A program made the position numbers and the translations under genes. From Riptortus pedestris (lineage: Eukaryota > Arthropoda > Insecta > Hemiptera > Alydidae): a DNA stretch of 64,000 nucleotides. Positions 11,444-22,864 of the stretch are shown here, piece after piece. Location: positions 44,870,001 through 44,934,000 of the forward strand of contig CM032231.1 of NCBI GenBank assembly GCA_019009955.1, in the 5' to 3' direction. Positions within the stretch are counted from its first letter, which is position 1, and each line of letters starts with the position of its first letter. Under the pieces are notes generated by a model that had not been told where the DNA came from, searched no databases, and saw only the letters and a list, made by a program, of their open reading frames with translations.

Positions 11444-11730
11444 GGCGATGGATATTTGGTGGTGCTCTCTGCCACCTGGTGGCATACGCCCAAGGCACGT
11501 CCGTCTACATCTCGACACTGACACTCACGTCCATTGCTGTTGACAGATTCTTCGTCATCATCTACCCGTTCAAGCAGAGGATGAAGCTGACTACCTGCAT
11601 ACTCATCATAGTCAGCATATGGCTGTTCTCCCTCCTCGCCACCATACCCTACGGTCTCTATATGCACCACCGACCTGAGAGGGGCTACTACTACTGTGAA
11701 GAGAAGTGGCCTTCAGAAAATTTAAGACAG
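11444..11730 (+). CDS. sNPFR: GPCR exon, short neuropeptide F receptor-like (TM3-TM4)
   Basis: This internal exon encodes about 95 residues between an acceptor at 11443 and a GTAAGT donor at 11731-11736. It enters with the last two bases of a codon and ends after a complete codon. The protein runs GRWIFGGALCHLVAYAQGTS (extracellular loop 1 Trp, the TM3 disulfide Cys), then YISTLTLTSIAVDRFFVIIY (TM3, with DRF in place of the DRY motif). Next come MKLTTCILIIVSIW (TM4, conserved Trp) and YYYCEEKWPSENLRQ (loop 2 Cys). This combination, especially GTSVYISTLTLTSIA and CEE.WPSE, is characteristic of arthropod sNPF / NPY-like receptors, plasma-membrane peptide receptors involved in feeding control. 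It is GC-richer than its surroundings and has no internal stop. The other exons (TM1-2, TM5-7) were not found. RYamide or NPF receptors are alternatives. Confidence 0.88.
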
Positions 11731-11736
11731 GTAAGT
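11731..11736 (+). promoter_or_regulatory. 5' splice donor of receptor exon
   Basis: CAG/GTAAGT is a consensus donor at the exact point where homology to receptor protein ends. Reading on gives only VSQQD before a stop. Confidence 0.85.
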
Positions 11737-11878
11737 CAACAAGACTAATGTCACTGTATTAATTGGATGTTTTCAACACAACTCTTAGCTACTGGCCAAT
11801 GAAAACATTTATTTACTATGGGAAACATACATAATGTATTGGGTATGGGGTAGTTTTGAGAAAAATAAACTAAAAAAA

Positions 11879-12361
11879 TTCTGTCACGCAGGGGCTGCGT
11901 AAATTAAGCAGATTTCCCACGTGAAGTTTTGCAATAGAGAAATTTCCAAACTAGTTACAGTAAGTAGTAACGAGTCTCTAAACCAATTTCACGGGAGCCG
12001 AAGAGTAACGGAAACGGCTGATCTAGCTTTCGGCGGAAACTCACGAATAGACCCCACATCAGACGATCTCACCTCGTCCGTTATCCGCACACACTTAATA
12101 AAAATGCAAATATCCCGGTTTATATTCAAGATAGAGAATAAATGTGTATATCTATATTTATAGTAAATTAAATTTGCAATAAGTTTGGTTCTATACAAGT
12201 TTTCGATCCGAAGTATAGTAACGGAGATATTTATTAAAATCCCCTTCCCACTGGTTCGATTTTACCCATTAACGAGCTTGATCTTTCGTTTTGCATGAAA
12301 CAAGTAAATATCGAGTTTCGTAGCAATCACACAAAAATTACGACCGCAAGAGCGTTAACAG

Positions 12362-12404
<43 letters not shown>

Positions 12405-12475
12405 CATATTCGAAAATCGAGTAATGAGTACGACCCCAATAGCTGATTTCTCTTAAGGGAAATCTGGTAAAATAT
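11879..12475 (-). mobile_element. HINE-like repeat, short subfamily, minus orientation
   Basis: Begins with TCTGTCACGCAGGGGCTGCG (terminal hairpin), then TTAAGCAGATTTCCCACGTG, the short-subfamily block (GAGCCGAAGAGTAACGG... AGCTTTCGGCGGAAAC) and AATATCCCGGTTTATATTCA. A (TA)n array sits at about 12366-12400, and the 5' end block CTGATTTCTCTTAAGGGAAA is at about 12440-12462. Part of the block between array and palindrome is deleted. It lies about 150 bp into the intron after the receptor exon. Confidence 0.75.
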
Positions 12476-12597
12476 CAAAGTCTTCAGAACAATAAATATT
12501 TTGAACCATAAAACTAACAAATTCCACATATTTATATTTTAATGCATTGGCGAAGACGGTTGATCCTCAATTCTACTCACCGGATTTCTACTTGGAA

Positions 12598-12690
12598 ATA
12601 TATATAGTGAGATGAGATCGCCGTGTTTCATTCAGCACGAGGGGAAATATGCTGAGTTGCCACAGCCCCTGCGTGAATGACTTTTAGATT
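12598..12690 (+). mobile_element. HINE-like terminal relic, third subfamily
   Basis: AGTGAGATGAGATCGCCGTG ... GGGGAAATATGCTGAG ... CACAGCCCCTGCGTGAATGA resembles the hairpin end of the HINE-like family with a distinct upstream block. Similar relics are at 23375-23458 and 31105-31180. Confidence 0.5.
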
Positions 12691-12742
12691 TTTTTCTAAA
12701 AATATAAATTGAGGAAAGTGACTTCAAGTGAATATAAAAAAG

Positions 12743-14402
12743 TCCGTCACGCAGGGGCTGCGTAAACTAAGCAGATTTCCCAAGTGAAGTTTTCCAATGA
12801 GAAATTTCACGAGAGTCGGACTTTTGACGGAAACTTACGACTAGACCCGAAGCCGATCTCATTTCGTCCGTTAGAATTAATACAAATGCAAATATCTCGG
12901 TTAATATTAAAGATAGAGAATAAATGTATAGAATAATATTTATAGTAAATATAATTTGCAATACGATTGGTTCTATACAATTTTTCGATCCGACGTATAG
13001 TAACGGAGATATGTCGAATTTTTGAAACCCCCTCCTCCCACTGGTTTCAGCTATTAACGTACTTGATCTGTCATTTGGCTTAAATATCGAGTTTGGTAAC
13101 GATCAAACAAAAATTGCGACTGATAGAGCGTTAACAGACAAATATATATCTATATATATAAAATTGTAACCAATGTCTGTACATTTATTTTTTCTCGAAA
13201 TTTCACGATAAATTTTCGTTTCACATGTCATAGACACCATAACTGTATTTTGTTTCTTTCGTGTGTGTTTGTTTGTTTGTTTATTTGATTGTTTGTTACC
13301 TTTTCACGCAAAAACGGCTGAACCGAATTTTATGAAAGTTGGTATGTATATTATTACTAACTCAACTTAGACTTTAGCTATATTAATATTCTCGGAGACG
13401 AGCAGAAGTGGGGGTTATAAGGGAGGCCTGAAATTAAAAATAGCGATATTTCGTTTCCTATTGGGTTTTCGGCAAATATGCACATAACAAAAGTTGTTTA
13501 TTTTGTTATTTAGAGTAACTGTTGTTATATATATATTTTTCGTATAACGAATTATACATGAGATATACTCTCAAACCTATAGTGGAAGTGAACAATTTTA
13601 TTTGGCACAAAAGACGAAACCGAACTAAATAAAACTCAGTATGTGTATTAGCACTAACGCCTTCATTATAATAAGCCATACCAACATAGACAGGCAGGAG
13701 TGGGGGTTATGGGAGAGGCCTGAAATTAAAAATAGTGATATTTCATTTCCTATTGGGGTTTCCGGAAATATGCATATAACAAAAGTTGTTTATTTTGTTA
13801 TTTAAAGTAACTTTTGTTATATTCATTTTTGTCGTATAACAAAGTATAAGATATATACAGATATACACTAAAAACTAGAGCCGGAGCCAACAATTTTGTT
13901 GGCCACTAACGATTGAACCGAACTTAAAAAAACTCGGAATGTGAATTAGCACCCTTATGAGGGAGGCCTGAAATGAAAAATTGTGATATTCCGATTCCAA
14001 TTGGTTTTTTAACGATTTTCTATAAATATACAATCATTAGTCAGTCAACGATGATTTCCCGGGCATTGCCGGGTATATTAGCTAGATTGTATACTGAAAA
14101 TACGTACATTATAGATGATATTTAATTATAATAAATGCTACCCATGATTATGATTTGAATTATTCACGGTGTGTCAAATAGTGGGGAGGGAATGATTAGA
14201 GACTTATTTTCATTTATTCTTCAAATCTAATTTTTTTTTCCCATAAGTTGCCCAAGGGACTATATATAATTTTGAACGGACCTCATTTTCCATTTTCGTC
14301 ATCTTCCTGGGCAGGATCGATGGACATTTAAAGAAATTATTCGAAAATCGCGTCATGAGTACGGCCTCAATAGCTTATTTCCCTTGAGGGAAATCGGCTA
14401 AA
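12743..14402 (-). mobile_element. HINE-like repeat (minus) interrupted by a Helitron
   Basis: The hairpin end GTCCGTCACGCAGGGGCTGC and AAGCAGATTTCCC lie at 12744-12783, followed by the usual blocks up to GCGTTAACAGACAAATATAT at about 13130. There a Helitron (13149-14085) intervenes. About 190 bp further on, the other half resumes with TATATATAATTTTGAACGGA, CATGAGTACGGCCTCAATAG and the palindrome CCCTTGAGGGAAATC. The Helitron therefore sits in what was the TA array of a single HINE-like copy. Confidence 0.75.
13149..14085 (+). mobile_element. Non-autonomous Helitron
   Basis: Starts TCTATATATATAAAATTGTA after an A. It ends with hairpin CCCGGGCATTGCCGGG followed by TATATTAGCTAG, the CTRR terminus of Helitrons with the hairpin about 10 nt upstream. 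The interior has a CGGCTGAACCGAATTTTATG block and a ~300-bp internally repeated unit (AAAAGTTGTTTATTTTGTTA at about 13489 and 13786). No Rep/helicase coding sequence is present. The base after CTAG is A rather than the usual T. Confidence 0.75.
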
Positions 14403-14972
14403 ATCAATTGGAGGAGAATAGGAATTAAATTTCTCTGTGGGAAGTAAATAACTTTGTTGGGGGTAAGGGGAAATAACTCGGTCTAGCATTCCCGTTCACC
14501 CATTCTATGTGGTAAGTGGCCATTTACAGAGGGGTGCTTACAGAAGTATAGAAAGATAAGTTATTTCTGGGCCGAGGATGTGTCCGGGTATAGGGACATG
14601 GCGGAAGTAAGTGGGCGACTCTCTCAGCTGGAAACTGCTCAATATGGCTGGCTTTAAAAGGAAAAGCTTTCTTCTTTCATCGCTCCTCCGCTACAACTCC
14701 TTCTCCCGGCCCATTATAATACATTTCAAATGTTGGACATAACTCTAGGCTAACAGCTTCATAGAGGTACGACTTTTCTTCAACTTTTACGAATTTCATT
14801 AACATAGTCAGTACTTGAACTTACATAAAAAATAAAACAGGAATATTAATTCAGTGGAAAGAAATGTTACAGGAAAGCGAATAATTCATCCTGGCTCAGA
14901 ACTGAATGTCAAACGCAAAGAAATGCTGTGTAACGAATTAGACGCCAAACTAAAATTTTGGTTTTTATCAGA
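14403..14972. other. Unassigned sequence
   Basis: No gene or recognised repeat was seen between two HINE-like copies. Confidence 0.45.
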
Positions 14973-15074
14973 TTTCTCTTAAGGGAATCAGCTATTGAGG
15001 TCGTAGTCATGGCGCAATTTTTGAAATGTTTCTTCAAATGTCCATTGATCCTACCTAGTAGATGGCGAAAATAA

Positions 15075-15116
<42 letters not shown>
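14973..15116 (+). mobile_element. HINE-like 5' fragment plus (TA)n array
   Basis: AGATTTCTCTTAAGGGAATC, the CAGCTATTGAGGTCGTAGTC block and a GTCCATTGATCCTACC block run into a TA array at about 15075-15116, after which family sequence stops. It is a truncated copy. Confidence 0.65.
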
Positions 15117-15120
<4 letters not shown>

Positions 15121-15209
15121 GTTGATGTTTTCGACCAGGTTATATTTACATATCGTGTGTTATTCTTTTCGGAGTTTTGATCAATGTTGGTGAAATAAAT
15201 CTTAGTTTA

Positions 15210-15212
<3 letters not shown>

Positions 15213-15281
<69 letters not shown>
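15213..15281. repeat. (TA)n microsatellite hosting a Tc1/mariner insertion
   Basis: About 35 TA units run directly into the terminal inverted repeat at 15282. A TA-targeting transposon has inserted at its edge. Confidence 0.85.
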
Positions 15282-15284
<3 letters not shown>

Positions 15285-17253
15285 GGTGTCCCAAAACCAA
15301 ATGGCCAAACTTTCGCTTCGTTTTCTAAAAAATCACAAAAAACTAAAATTAGTTGTGCAAAAACTAGTTAAGGCCAATGGAAGAGCGGATTTTATTCCTT
15401 GAATGAATTTTAGCAATAAATGTTATTCCAATACAATTATTGTATTCTAATCTTATACTAACAGAAAGGTAATTGAAAAAAAATTATTTTTTATTAAGAA
15501 AAAATAATAAATACTTTTTTATTCAAATATTCATAGTATAAAAAAAATTACCTATTTAAAGTAGATAACATTATGAACAATAACTGAAGATTAAAACATA
15601 AAAAAAGATTAAAAATTTAGAAAATTAATAAAATAATTAAATATTCTTACTTGGAAAACATAAATGTTTCAGTTTTTATATGGGTCTACCTTAGTGAGAA
15701 AAAAAAACCTGAAAATTTTGAAGGTTTTACCTTCTCTAAAATTACATCGTTAATTTCTAAAGCGTCAACGTAAATGTTGTTCGAAGTGCTGGTCTCTCGC
15801 TGCAATACACCCATCACATCGCGTACTCACAGATCGCACTGCATCTAAACATTGTTCTGCGGTGAGCTGGTTGCAAACCATTCTGATGCGCTCGATGAGG
15901 TCATCCCTTGTGCAGACGAGCTCTCGGTAGACATTTTCTTTCACGTATCCCCTCACGAAGAAATCTAGTGGTGTGAGGTCCGGAGACCGGGGAGGCCAAG
16001 GCACCGGCCCACCTCGTCCTATCCAGCGACCTGGGTAGTTGACGTCCAACCAGTCTCGCACGGCCCTTCCTTAATGTGCAGGACAACCATCGAGTTGAAA
16101 CCAGCTCTCAAGCCTTGTTTCCAAAGGAATATCTTCCAAAAGTGCCCGTAAGTCATTCTCCAGGAATAGATGATAACTTTCAGCGTGAAGTCGAGCAGGT
16201 GAAAATACGGGACCTATTATACGATTATAACAAAGACCCACCCACACGTTTACAGAAAACTCATGCTGGTAGTGAAATTCTCTAACAGCGCGGGGATTTT
16301 CATGTGCCCAAAGGTGGTAGTTTCTTTGATTGAATATGCCCGCACGTGTAAAAGTCGCTTCGTCCGTCCAGATTACTTTCGAACTTAAGTTTACATCGTT
16401 TTGCAATTGTTCTTTGTACCAATTACAAAAATTTACTCGGCGGGGATAATCAGCGGGTATTAAATGTTGTACCTTTTGTACATGGTAAGCATGCCTGCGG
16501 TCAGCCCTTAATGTGCGCCAAATGGTTGTCTTTGGTATGCTTAGAACTGAAGCAGCTCTCCGGACGCTTGTCTAGGGTTGGTATTGAAGTGCCTCAGTAT
16601 CCTCTCCCTCCGCCTCAGGTTGGCTTCCATCGGAGCCTGCATACGGTTTCCACGACGATTATATGAGAAGGACCCAGTCTCTCGAAGCCTTCTGAAAGTG
16701 CTGGTAAAAACACCTCTGTCTGGGGTTTCTCGGTCAGGAAACCGTCTGTGATATTCCCGAACTGCCTGACGTGCATTGCCATCGCAGAATCCGTAGGCGT
16801 AGACTATGTCCGCGTATTCAGCGTTGGTAAATCTAGCCATATTTGTTGACTTCACTGAACAGTACTAGCAACACCACTAATGTGAGAATGCGAGGCTGGA
16901 TTCCCCTCAAAAAGGATTAAAATGATAGTAAACTAAGTAATTTTAATCCTTTCTTTTTAAGTTTAAACACTCAACCTAGACGTTTTATTGATAAGGAAAG
17001 TGTGAGAATATTCATGTTTTCTGAATTTACTCCTCGTAAATTAAAAAATTAAGCTTACTCAAAAAGCCAATAGTTTTTTGTAATTTAAATTCATTATTAA
17101 AAAAAATACACTTTTTGCACAACTATTTTCATTTTTCTGTGATTTTCTCAAAAACGAAGCGAAAACGAGGCATATGCCAGAGGACTTTTTTTCTTAGTTT
17201 TTCGATCCTCTATCGATCCCTGAAGTTTGGCCGTTTGGTTTGGGGACACCCTG
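15282..17253 (-). mobile_element. Tc1/mariner-superfamily transposon, full ends, inactive
   Basis: The terminal inverted repeat CAGGGTGTCCCAAAACCAAA at 15282 is matched by the minus-strand end CAGGGTGTCCCCAAACCAAA ending at 17253, each flanked by TA. A second inner pair of inverted sequences (CGCTTCGTTTT, AGTTGTGCAAAAA) extends the homology to about 80 bp or more with gaps. Total length is 1972 bp. It encodes one transposase on the minus strand, now broken. The left flank is a TA microsatellite and the right flank abuts a Helitron. Confidence 0.85.
15765..16855 (-). pseudogene. DDE transposase (Tc1/mariner superfamily, HTH N-terminus), broken
   Basis: The N-terminus (from 16855) reads MARFTNAEYADIVYAYGFCD and RREYHRRFPDRE-like sequence, a helix-turn-helix region common in arthropod IS630/Tc1-like transposases. 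A one-base frameshift near 16570, after NTNPRQ, breaks the frame. The next frame continues with SIPKTTIWRTLRAD and then VIWTDEATFTRAG (first catalytic Asp). WFQLDGCPAH follows (second Asp), immediately ended by an in-frame TAA at 16071-16073. The same frame resumes with RDWLDVNYPGRWIGRGG and PPRSPDLTPLDFFVRGYVKE (third acidic position) and ends at 15765. With one frameshift and one nonsense mutation the gene is otherwise nearly full length, suggesting fairly recent inactivation. Confidence 0.88.
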
Positions 17254-17255
17254 TA

Positions 17256-18509
17256 TATACATATAATTGTAACCTCTGTCTGTACATTTTTTTCGCGAAT
17301 TTTCACGATAACTTTTCGTTTCACATGTCATAGACACCATAACTGCATTTTGTTTCTTTCGTGTGTGTTTGTTTGTTACCTTTTCACGCATAAACAGCTG
17401 AACCGAATTTTATGAAACATGGTATGTATATTAGTACTAACCCAACGTAGACTTTAGGCTATATTAATATCCTCTGAGACGAACGGGAGTGGGGGTTATA
17501 AGGGAAGCCAAAAATTAAAAATAGCGATATTTCGTTTCCTATTGGTTTTTCGGCAAATATGAACAAAACAAAAGTTGTTTATTTTGTTATGTAGAGTAAC
17601 TTGTTTTTTTATACACTTTTTCGTATACCGAATTATAAACGAGATATACGCTAAAACCTATAGCGGAAGTGAACAATTTTATTTGGGACAAAAGACCCAA
17701 CCGAAATAAATAAAACTCGGAATGTGTATTAGCAATAACGCTTTCATTATAACAAGCCATACCAACATTTCTAGGGACGGGCAGGAGTGAGGGTTGTAAG
17801 GAAGGCCTGAAATTAATAATAGGGATATTTCGTTTCCTATTCCTTTTTTGGGAAATATGCACATAACAAAAATTGTTTATTTTGTTATTTAGAGAAACTT
17901 TTTTTTATATACACTATCCTCGTATACCGAACGCCTTACGTTATACGCTAAAAATTATTCCGCGAGTCAACAATTTTATTTGGCTCAAAAGACTCAACTG
18001 AACTAAATAAAACACTAAGTATGTGTATTAGCACTAACTCCTTCCTTATAATAAGCCATACTATTTCTAGGGACGGGCCGGAGTGGGTGTTATAAGGGAA
18101 GCCTGAAATTAAAAATAGTGATTTCCTATTGGGGTTTCGGCAAATATGCACATAACAAAAGTTGTTTATTTTGTTATTTAGAGAAATTTGCTCAACACTT
18201 CTTTTCAATATGAACTACCAGGTACCTCAAATGAAAAAAATGATTCAAATGTATGTCAATATTTTCTCATTAATAATTCAAATCTTTGCATAATGCACAA
18301 GAAACGGGAAATATGACAATATCCAGGACAGTGGTCTTACATAAAAAAATAATTTTATTATTAACAAATCCACAGAAACGACGGGTGTTAACCCTAAACA
18401 CTGGGACGGGTAAATGTCAAAATATTGTGCAAAGTAAAGCCTTGCCAAAAATATACCATCGCCATTCAGCCTCAAATGAATTCCCGAGCGAAGCCGGGTA
18501 TCTGAGCTA

Positions 18510-18510
<1 letters not shown>
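17256..18510 (+). mobile_element. Non-autonomous Helitron with internal ~300-bp repeats
   Basis: The 5' region ATATAATTGTAACCTCTGTC follows the Tc1 element directly. The 3' terminus has hairpin CCCGAGCGAAGCCGGG then TATCTGAGCTAG, followed by T at 18511. Three internal copies of a ~300-bp unit begin with AAAAGTTGTTTATTTTGTTA or variants at about 17570, 17868 and 18159. Short open frames inside (61-91 codons) are not conserved protein. It is a close relative of the copy at 36967-38252. Confidence 0.78.

Positions 18511-18573
<63 letters not shown>
18511..18573. repeat. (TA)n microsatellite
   Basis: A pure TA run between the Helitron terminus and the truncated piggyBac-like element. Confidence 0.85.
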
Positions 18574-18576
<3 letters not shown>

Positions 18577-19068
18577 GGAGGGACTTTTTTTATGCTGTTC
18601 TGTACTTGAGTTCAATGTATGGTCCAATGAGCTAGTGTACTCTTATGAGTCTCTGTAGTCTTCAAGTTTCGTCCTTAGTTCGGTTGGTAAACGTTGCTAC
18701 TATTGTCACTGCGTCATGCAATATATCCTTGTACAAGTTCTTTTGATAGCTCATGTTAGAGCAAAATAATAGAATAATAGGTTTATATGATTCCATTTAA
18801 TAAAGAGAAACTTAATTGATGTACATATTTATGAAATACAGATTTCAAAAAAACTTACGAGATCGGGCGCGTGGTATCTAGGAGATAAAATTTAATGACA
18901 TGTGAAACACAGGACTCCATCAAACACAGTGACACAACATACCTTGAAGGGGAGTTCTCTAGAACACATAACTCGAAGCACTACACCACCACTCTCTGCC
19001 AGGAGGAGTGGCAAATATTTTTCTAGAAACTGTTTATCTGAGAGATCAGGCGCCCGACGGAGGGTTAA
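18574..19068 (-). mobile_element. piggyBac-like 3' end, truncated copy
   Basis: From TCGGAGGGACTTTTTTTATG on, this closely follows 704-1177 of the first element, including the GATCGGGCGCGTGG subterminal block. It ends in GCGCCCGACGGAGGG then TTAA at 19065-19068. Its left side is cut off at the TA array, so only the right half survives. Confidence 0.72.
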
Positions 19069-22000
19069 AACTGTTTTAAATGATTAAAATTGTTATTTAC
19101 TTAGCTTTTACTATCTCTATATTGAAATAATAATTCGTGTCGTCTGTCGAATCTCATTAGAACACCATTTTCTAGCGACATGGCTACCGCGACTCCGGTT
19201 TGGTAAGATGATAACTCTATTTAGATTTATTCAGAATGATCAACAATTTATTTGTTTTATTATATATCAGGTGTATTATGAACTCAAAATGAGTTCGGCT
19301 AACATGCACCACCCTCTGCAAAAAAGTAGCTTTATAATAAATAAATAAAAATAGACGATTTAACTTGAAAGTAATTGCAGTTTTGCAATGAACATTTCTT
19401 CGATTACATACGTAATAGCACAACTATGTCTAATACAGGGGGTATTTACTCAGTAGAAATTAAAGGGAAACGTGTAATGAATCTAAGTTTGCATTACATC
19501 TTCCAATAACATATGGCCTTAGATAAAATATTTTGAGTTTTAATGCTCATTTAGAATACAGAAATTCTGAAATTATTGATTCTATAGTATATTACTACTA
19601 GTAGACTTCTGTCTAAATACTTTAGTTGTAAATGCTTTAGGTGTGTTTATAAGTTAGTTCTACCAAGATATTTGTTTAATATTTTTTCAGACGCAGTAAC
19701 AAGATTCTGTTCACAAAAAAAAGTAAAAGGATAAGCTTTATTGGTAGATATGTAAAAGTAGATTTCAAAATTTGTCCTGTTTGTTTATGCAAAACTACAG
19801 TGATTTGCAATTAATTTAAATAGGGAAATAATAGTGCTGATGAGTGGAAAAAAAGTGAGAAAGTAAGACAATTTCTTTTTCTATAGAGGAAAATTCTTCC
19901 ATTCCTTTCCCATTCTTTGTGTTACCCTTTCAATGGCTTCAGGAGAACTGTGGTGGTGATAACTGGAACCGCCTGCTCCTCTGCTATACTTGCCCCGGAA
20001 CCATTGTTGGACTTTATTTAGAGAATAAAAGGAGACGCGTTGAAGAAGTTATCTCCGCCTTCTCCCACCACTTCTTTTACACCCTTTGCGAGTTTTTATC
20101 AGAAGCAGATCTGCAATTAATTTGGGATTAAAGTGGAAGAAAGTCTTTCACAATTTACTCCTTTAAAAGCTGAAAAATGTCACTTTTTGTCCTTTTTTAT
20201 TTTGTCGTCCCTTTATTCATTTCAATAGAGTTAGAATACAATAAAAATGAATATCTCCATACAATTTTACTGTGTCATACTAATTTTTGTGATTCGCATT
20301 TTACTACCTCAAGCTGAAGGTCAGAATGAAACGCGCTTTACTTCAAAGAACAATTTATTATGAGCCCACTGACTTCCTATAATCATAACCTAAACATAAC
20401 AACAGTGAACAATAAATACGGCATTTACTGTGAAAATAGGGTAGATGCTGAATGAGGTAATAAAACTTACATCGATGAAGAAGCAACGCGAAAACTTCGT
20501 GTAAAAACCGACCTGACATATCGGTTAAGAGCCATAGATCGTTAATAAATAATTTAAATTTGTTTTAATTTAAGACTAATTGGTAACCAGGGGCAACGTT
20601 ATCGCACAACACAGCTGCTTTATTATTTCATTATTCAGTACAAAAATATTTAGTCAAACGTTCATTTAAACTTCATTTATTCCGTTTGTCATTCGAACAA
20701 TTCAAATAAGTGCAAAACGGAACAATATCTTTCAAAGAAGTTTCTCTATGAGTGTTATCAATGAATTGGGGAGAAAATCCTGATAACGAAGGGTCTATTT
20801 TTTTGGAATAGCTGACTAGCCAATGGAGCTACCATATGATGGAATGTAGATTAGCCTAATTACCAATGTCAGGACTGAGCAAATAGAAGCGATGGGAGAG
20901 ATGCAAATTGATCATTTTAATGTATTTGCTAATGGCCGAATAAATAAATGTGGGGAGAGGTCGCCGGTTCTTGCATCATTAGCCCGGGAACGAGAATGTA
21001 GCCATTGGCCAAGGGTCCCTCCATTGTGCACGCTTTGATATGGTAATGCGCTCAAGCTTTGCCCATCTCCCATGGTGCCGTCCGATATTTCCTATTGGAG
21101 AGTGACGAGGTGAGTAATTTTAAGTCATGAATGATTCAATTCGAACAGAGTCTATAGACGGGCAATGAGAGAGTGAACAATGTCGGGCCATTTAACACCA
21201 AGCAATAATGACCTACGACTATTGCAGCATAATGGATTACAGAGCTGATTACTATCGAAGCTGCTTATTTATAGAGAATGTTTAACTATCAATAAAGCTG
21301 TTTAAAATAATTAAAAACATACACATCTGGTAATATTACAACAAAATCTGTGGGTCTTTTTTTTACTTTACCCAACAGTTACGTATTTCTAAAACGATGA
21401 TTTACGTTATCGTTAAAATGATATAACAGTAATGAACATATGTTTGAAATAATGTATTTAAAAAGTTATAAATGTAAACAAAAATTATACTTCATATACA
21501 TTTCGTTGAATCATTCATTTAGGGGGACAATATGGTTTCAAAGATTTTAAAAAAAAATACTCTTCTCTAAGCATATTCTTCCAGTCTGTCATGGTTGTTG
21601 AACTCTTTGTTGTTTTCTGTTCAACTCTTTCTTGCACAATTTCGTCGTTGCATAGCTATTCGCCCAGGCATAAATCAACAAAATACACTTCCTTAATGTA
21701 AGTTTACAATTGCTGAACCATTATCTTTGTAAAAGCCGATTTTTTGTCTGCAACTTTTTAATGACTCCATCTAAATACTGGACCTCTTATTTTATGAAAT
21801 ATAAACCTCATGAAGTGTCCTTTTCTACATTTCCTTGATTTATACAATAATACATTCCTCTGCAAAGCCCTATAAGCTATTTCTTCTGATATAACAACAC
21901 GACTAAGTTGTGTGAAATTCATTATTACAAAAAAACCGTAACGTTTTCAAAAACCAACAGTTTTTTAAGAGGCCGGCAACCTCTTACATGCATAAAATTT

Positions 22001-22509
22001 ATATAGCTTAGCAACAGTTCGAATGAATTACTTCAGCCTAACAACTAGTCTTTTTAATTTTCATATGATCACTGTTACCTAAAAAGGACAGTGGGTAAAG
22101 TAAAAAAGACCCAAATCTGGTTTTGATATTAGTAAATTAAAACATCGTGGTTCCTTAATTGTAGCTTTAATTTCATCAAAAATATATTTCTGGAACAAAG
22201 TTACTTATAAGACAGAACTACATTTCGAAAATAAAAATGAGGCGTCCAGCAAAGAATAACAGTAAGAAGGTCCACCTCTTCATTGAACTACAATATTGTA
22301 TGAATTATACTCATTTTTTTTTTAAATCTGTTTGATTACCTTTATTACACATTTTTTAGAAATCCAATGATTTCTACGGGACATAGTTTTCGAAACTGAA
22401 AAAGAGTAAAATTGGATAATACTTTTCGGTTATGATTCTTTAAATACACTTATGCATATTTGTTTCGATAATTTAGATAAGCAAATTCCAGAATGTATTT
22501 GTCAGTGCC
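19069..22509. other. Unassigned sequence, possibly intronic
   Basis: This is the longest stretch without a recognised repeat in the first half of the window. A 70-codon frame at 19919-20131 shows no known domain. The segment 20780-21260 is noticeably less AT-rich and has high complexity. It is not coding by eye but could be a conserved non-coding or regulatory segment. Confidence 0.4.
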
Positions 22510-22830
22510 CAATAAAATTGTTGGCTCCCGCTTTAGTTTTTAGTGTATATCTCGTTTATTCTTTGCTATACGACAAAAGTGAATATAACCAAAGCTACTT
22601 TAAGTAAAAAAATAAAAAACTTTTGTCACGAGCATATTTGCAGAAAAACCAATACGAAACGAAATAGTATTGTTTTTATTTCAGGCCTCCCTTATAACCC
22701 CTACTCCTGTTCGTCTCGGAGAATATTAGTATAGCCTAATGTCTAAGTTTGGCGAGTTTAGTAGTACCAAGTTACATGAAATTCTGTTCATTAGTTAGGG
22801 CATGAAATGTAACAAACAACAAACAAATAG
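22510..22830 (-). mobile_element. Helitron internal fragment
   Basis: On the minus strand this matches the interior of the Helitron family: GAACAGGAGTAGGGGTTATA, GGGAGGCCTGAAATAAAA and TGGGAGCCAACAATTTTATT-type blocks. Neither terminus is present. Confidence 0.6.
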
Positions 22831-22864
22831 ACACCATGATCAAAAATTGTCATCGTTTTAATTT

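Noticed and set aside
11184..11543. 119-codon frame overlapping the receptor exon
   Set aside because: It reads from the retrotransposon insert into the exon in a non-receptor frame; the receptor frame is set by the acceptor at 11443.
15901..16285. Overlapping frames (61 codons minus, 69 codons plus) within the Tc1 element
   Set aside because: They are out-of-frame or antisense shadows of the transposase coding sequence.
19919..20131. 70-codon frame beginning MLPFQWLQENCGG
   Set aside because: Looks somewhat protein-like but matches nothing known to me and lacks supporting context.
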